Assembly (NCBI GenBank): GCA_015657535.1
Contig: JADHZB010001732.1
Span: forward strand, 8,103-23,343
DNA from: Nephromyces sp. MM_2019
Lineage: Eukaryota > Apicomplexa > Aconoidasida > Nephromycida
Length of the DNA: 15,241 bases
Direction of reading: 5' to 3'
Shown here: in pieces, positions 14,966 to 15,241 of the stretch
Layout of the letters: every line of letters starts with the position of its first letter
Numbering within the stretch: the stretch's first letter is position 1
Notes under the pieces: model-generated
Told to the model about the DNA's origin: nothing
The model's input: only the letters and a program-made list of their open reading frames with translations
The model's database searches: none
Program-made: the position numbers and the translations under genes

Positions 14966-15241
14966 GTAAGTTATAGGCCTTTTTGTGTGTGGGTTGCTCT
15001 GAGAGTGATAGCATAGGCTTATGGTTGTATGCTTCTGTCGGCTTATTCTATGGTGTAAGTACACTCGTTTTTGGCGCGATATTTTACGCCAGATACATAC
15101 GATGACACTCATGAAGTTTTTGTTAAGCGTCTGTGGCGTGATATGAGTGTATAGATGGTATTTCTCTGTGTGTGTGTGTGTGTGGATGATATTTTTGTGT
15201 GTGTAGGTGATTTCTACGTGATATTTCTGTGTGTGTGTGTG
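14966..15241 (+). other. Intron 10 (start), TG-rich, continues past window
   Basis: The donor GTAAGT follows exon 10. No further exon is recognisable before the window ends. TG runs lie at about 15168-15184 and 15228-15241. Confidence 0.6.
15053..15065. repeat. Variant motif GTGTAAGTACAC-T, intron 10
   Basis: One base differs from the consensus core. It lies 87 nt after the intron 10 donor. Confidence 0.7.

Noticed and set aside
9100..15241. CRISPR array or bacterial mobile element
   Set aside because: The repeats have no regular direct repeat with unique spacers of constant length, and the genes are spliced eukaryotic genes.
1..15241. tRNA or rRNA genes
   Set aside because: No cloverleaf with a GGTTCGANTCC-type arm or rRNA core was recognised by eye. 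A covariance-model search would be needed to exclude them.

Overview
This window is nuclear DNA of a eukaryote. It has multi-exon genes with GT-AG introns, TGA and TAA used as stops, AATAAA-like 3' signals, no operons and no ribosome binding sites. TG/CA dinucleotide runs fill introns and intergenic DNA on both strands. Compact multi-intron genes separated by short repeat-filled spacers suggest a unicellular eukaryote, possibly an alveolate, but the lineage cannot be fixed from the sequence. The first 90 bases are pure G and look like an assembly or sequencing edge.

Two genes are well supported. On the minus strand at 5129-5933 is a complete two-exon gene for proteasome subunit beta type-2 (beta-4, PSMB2 family; 193 aa, one 223-nt intron). 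On the plus strand from 9857 to beyond the right edge is a gene of at least ten small exons (339 codons visible) encoding an unrecognised, mostly coiled-coil protein. All nine complete introns keep the frame.

Several weaker gene models were assembled by eye from open frames without ATG plus compatible splice sites: (a) a plus-strand three-exon model at 6674-7610 with all phases matching and AATAAA at 7635; (b) a minus-strand model at 8326-8609 with a 65-nt intron and in-frame terminal exon, plus a 97-codon open frame just upstream (8632-8925); (c) two candidate 3' terminal exons near 3516-3684 and 3860-3950, the second with AATAAA 30 nt downstream; (d) charged open frames at 341-1003, 4101-4436, 4430-4735 and 6332-6553, with CACACA insertions read as Thr-His. 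These are hypotheses and none was recognised as a known family.

Layout: poly-G and TG repeats (1-330); CA-rich block with candidate plus-strand coding (330-1600); G/TG-rich minisatellites (1680-3470); candidate 3' exons (3516-3990); CA-rich block with candidate coding (4100-4735); CA spacer; PSMB2; pyrimidine-rich leader and 32-bp tandem repeat (5934-6280); candidate gene (6332-7610); CA minisatellite (7670-8345); repeat-poor AT-rich island with minus-strand candidate (8326-9300); then the coiled-coil gene. TG-rich versus CA-rich polarity switches in blocks and partly tracks inferred transcription direction. The most unusual signal is a near-perfect palindrome, consensus RGTGTACGTACACTG, found six times in the 2.6 kb covering introns 5, 7, 8, 9 and 10 of the coiled-coil gene and once (truncated) at 3458. 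There is also a perfect 15-bp hairpin in intron 5.
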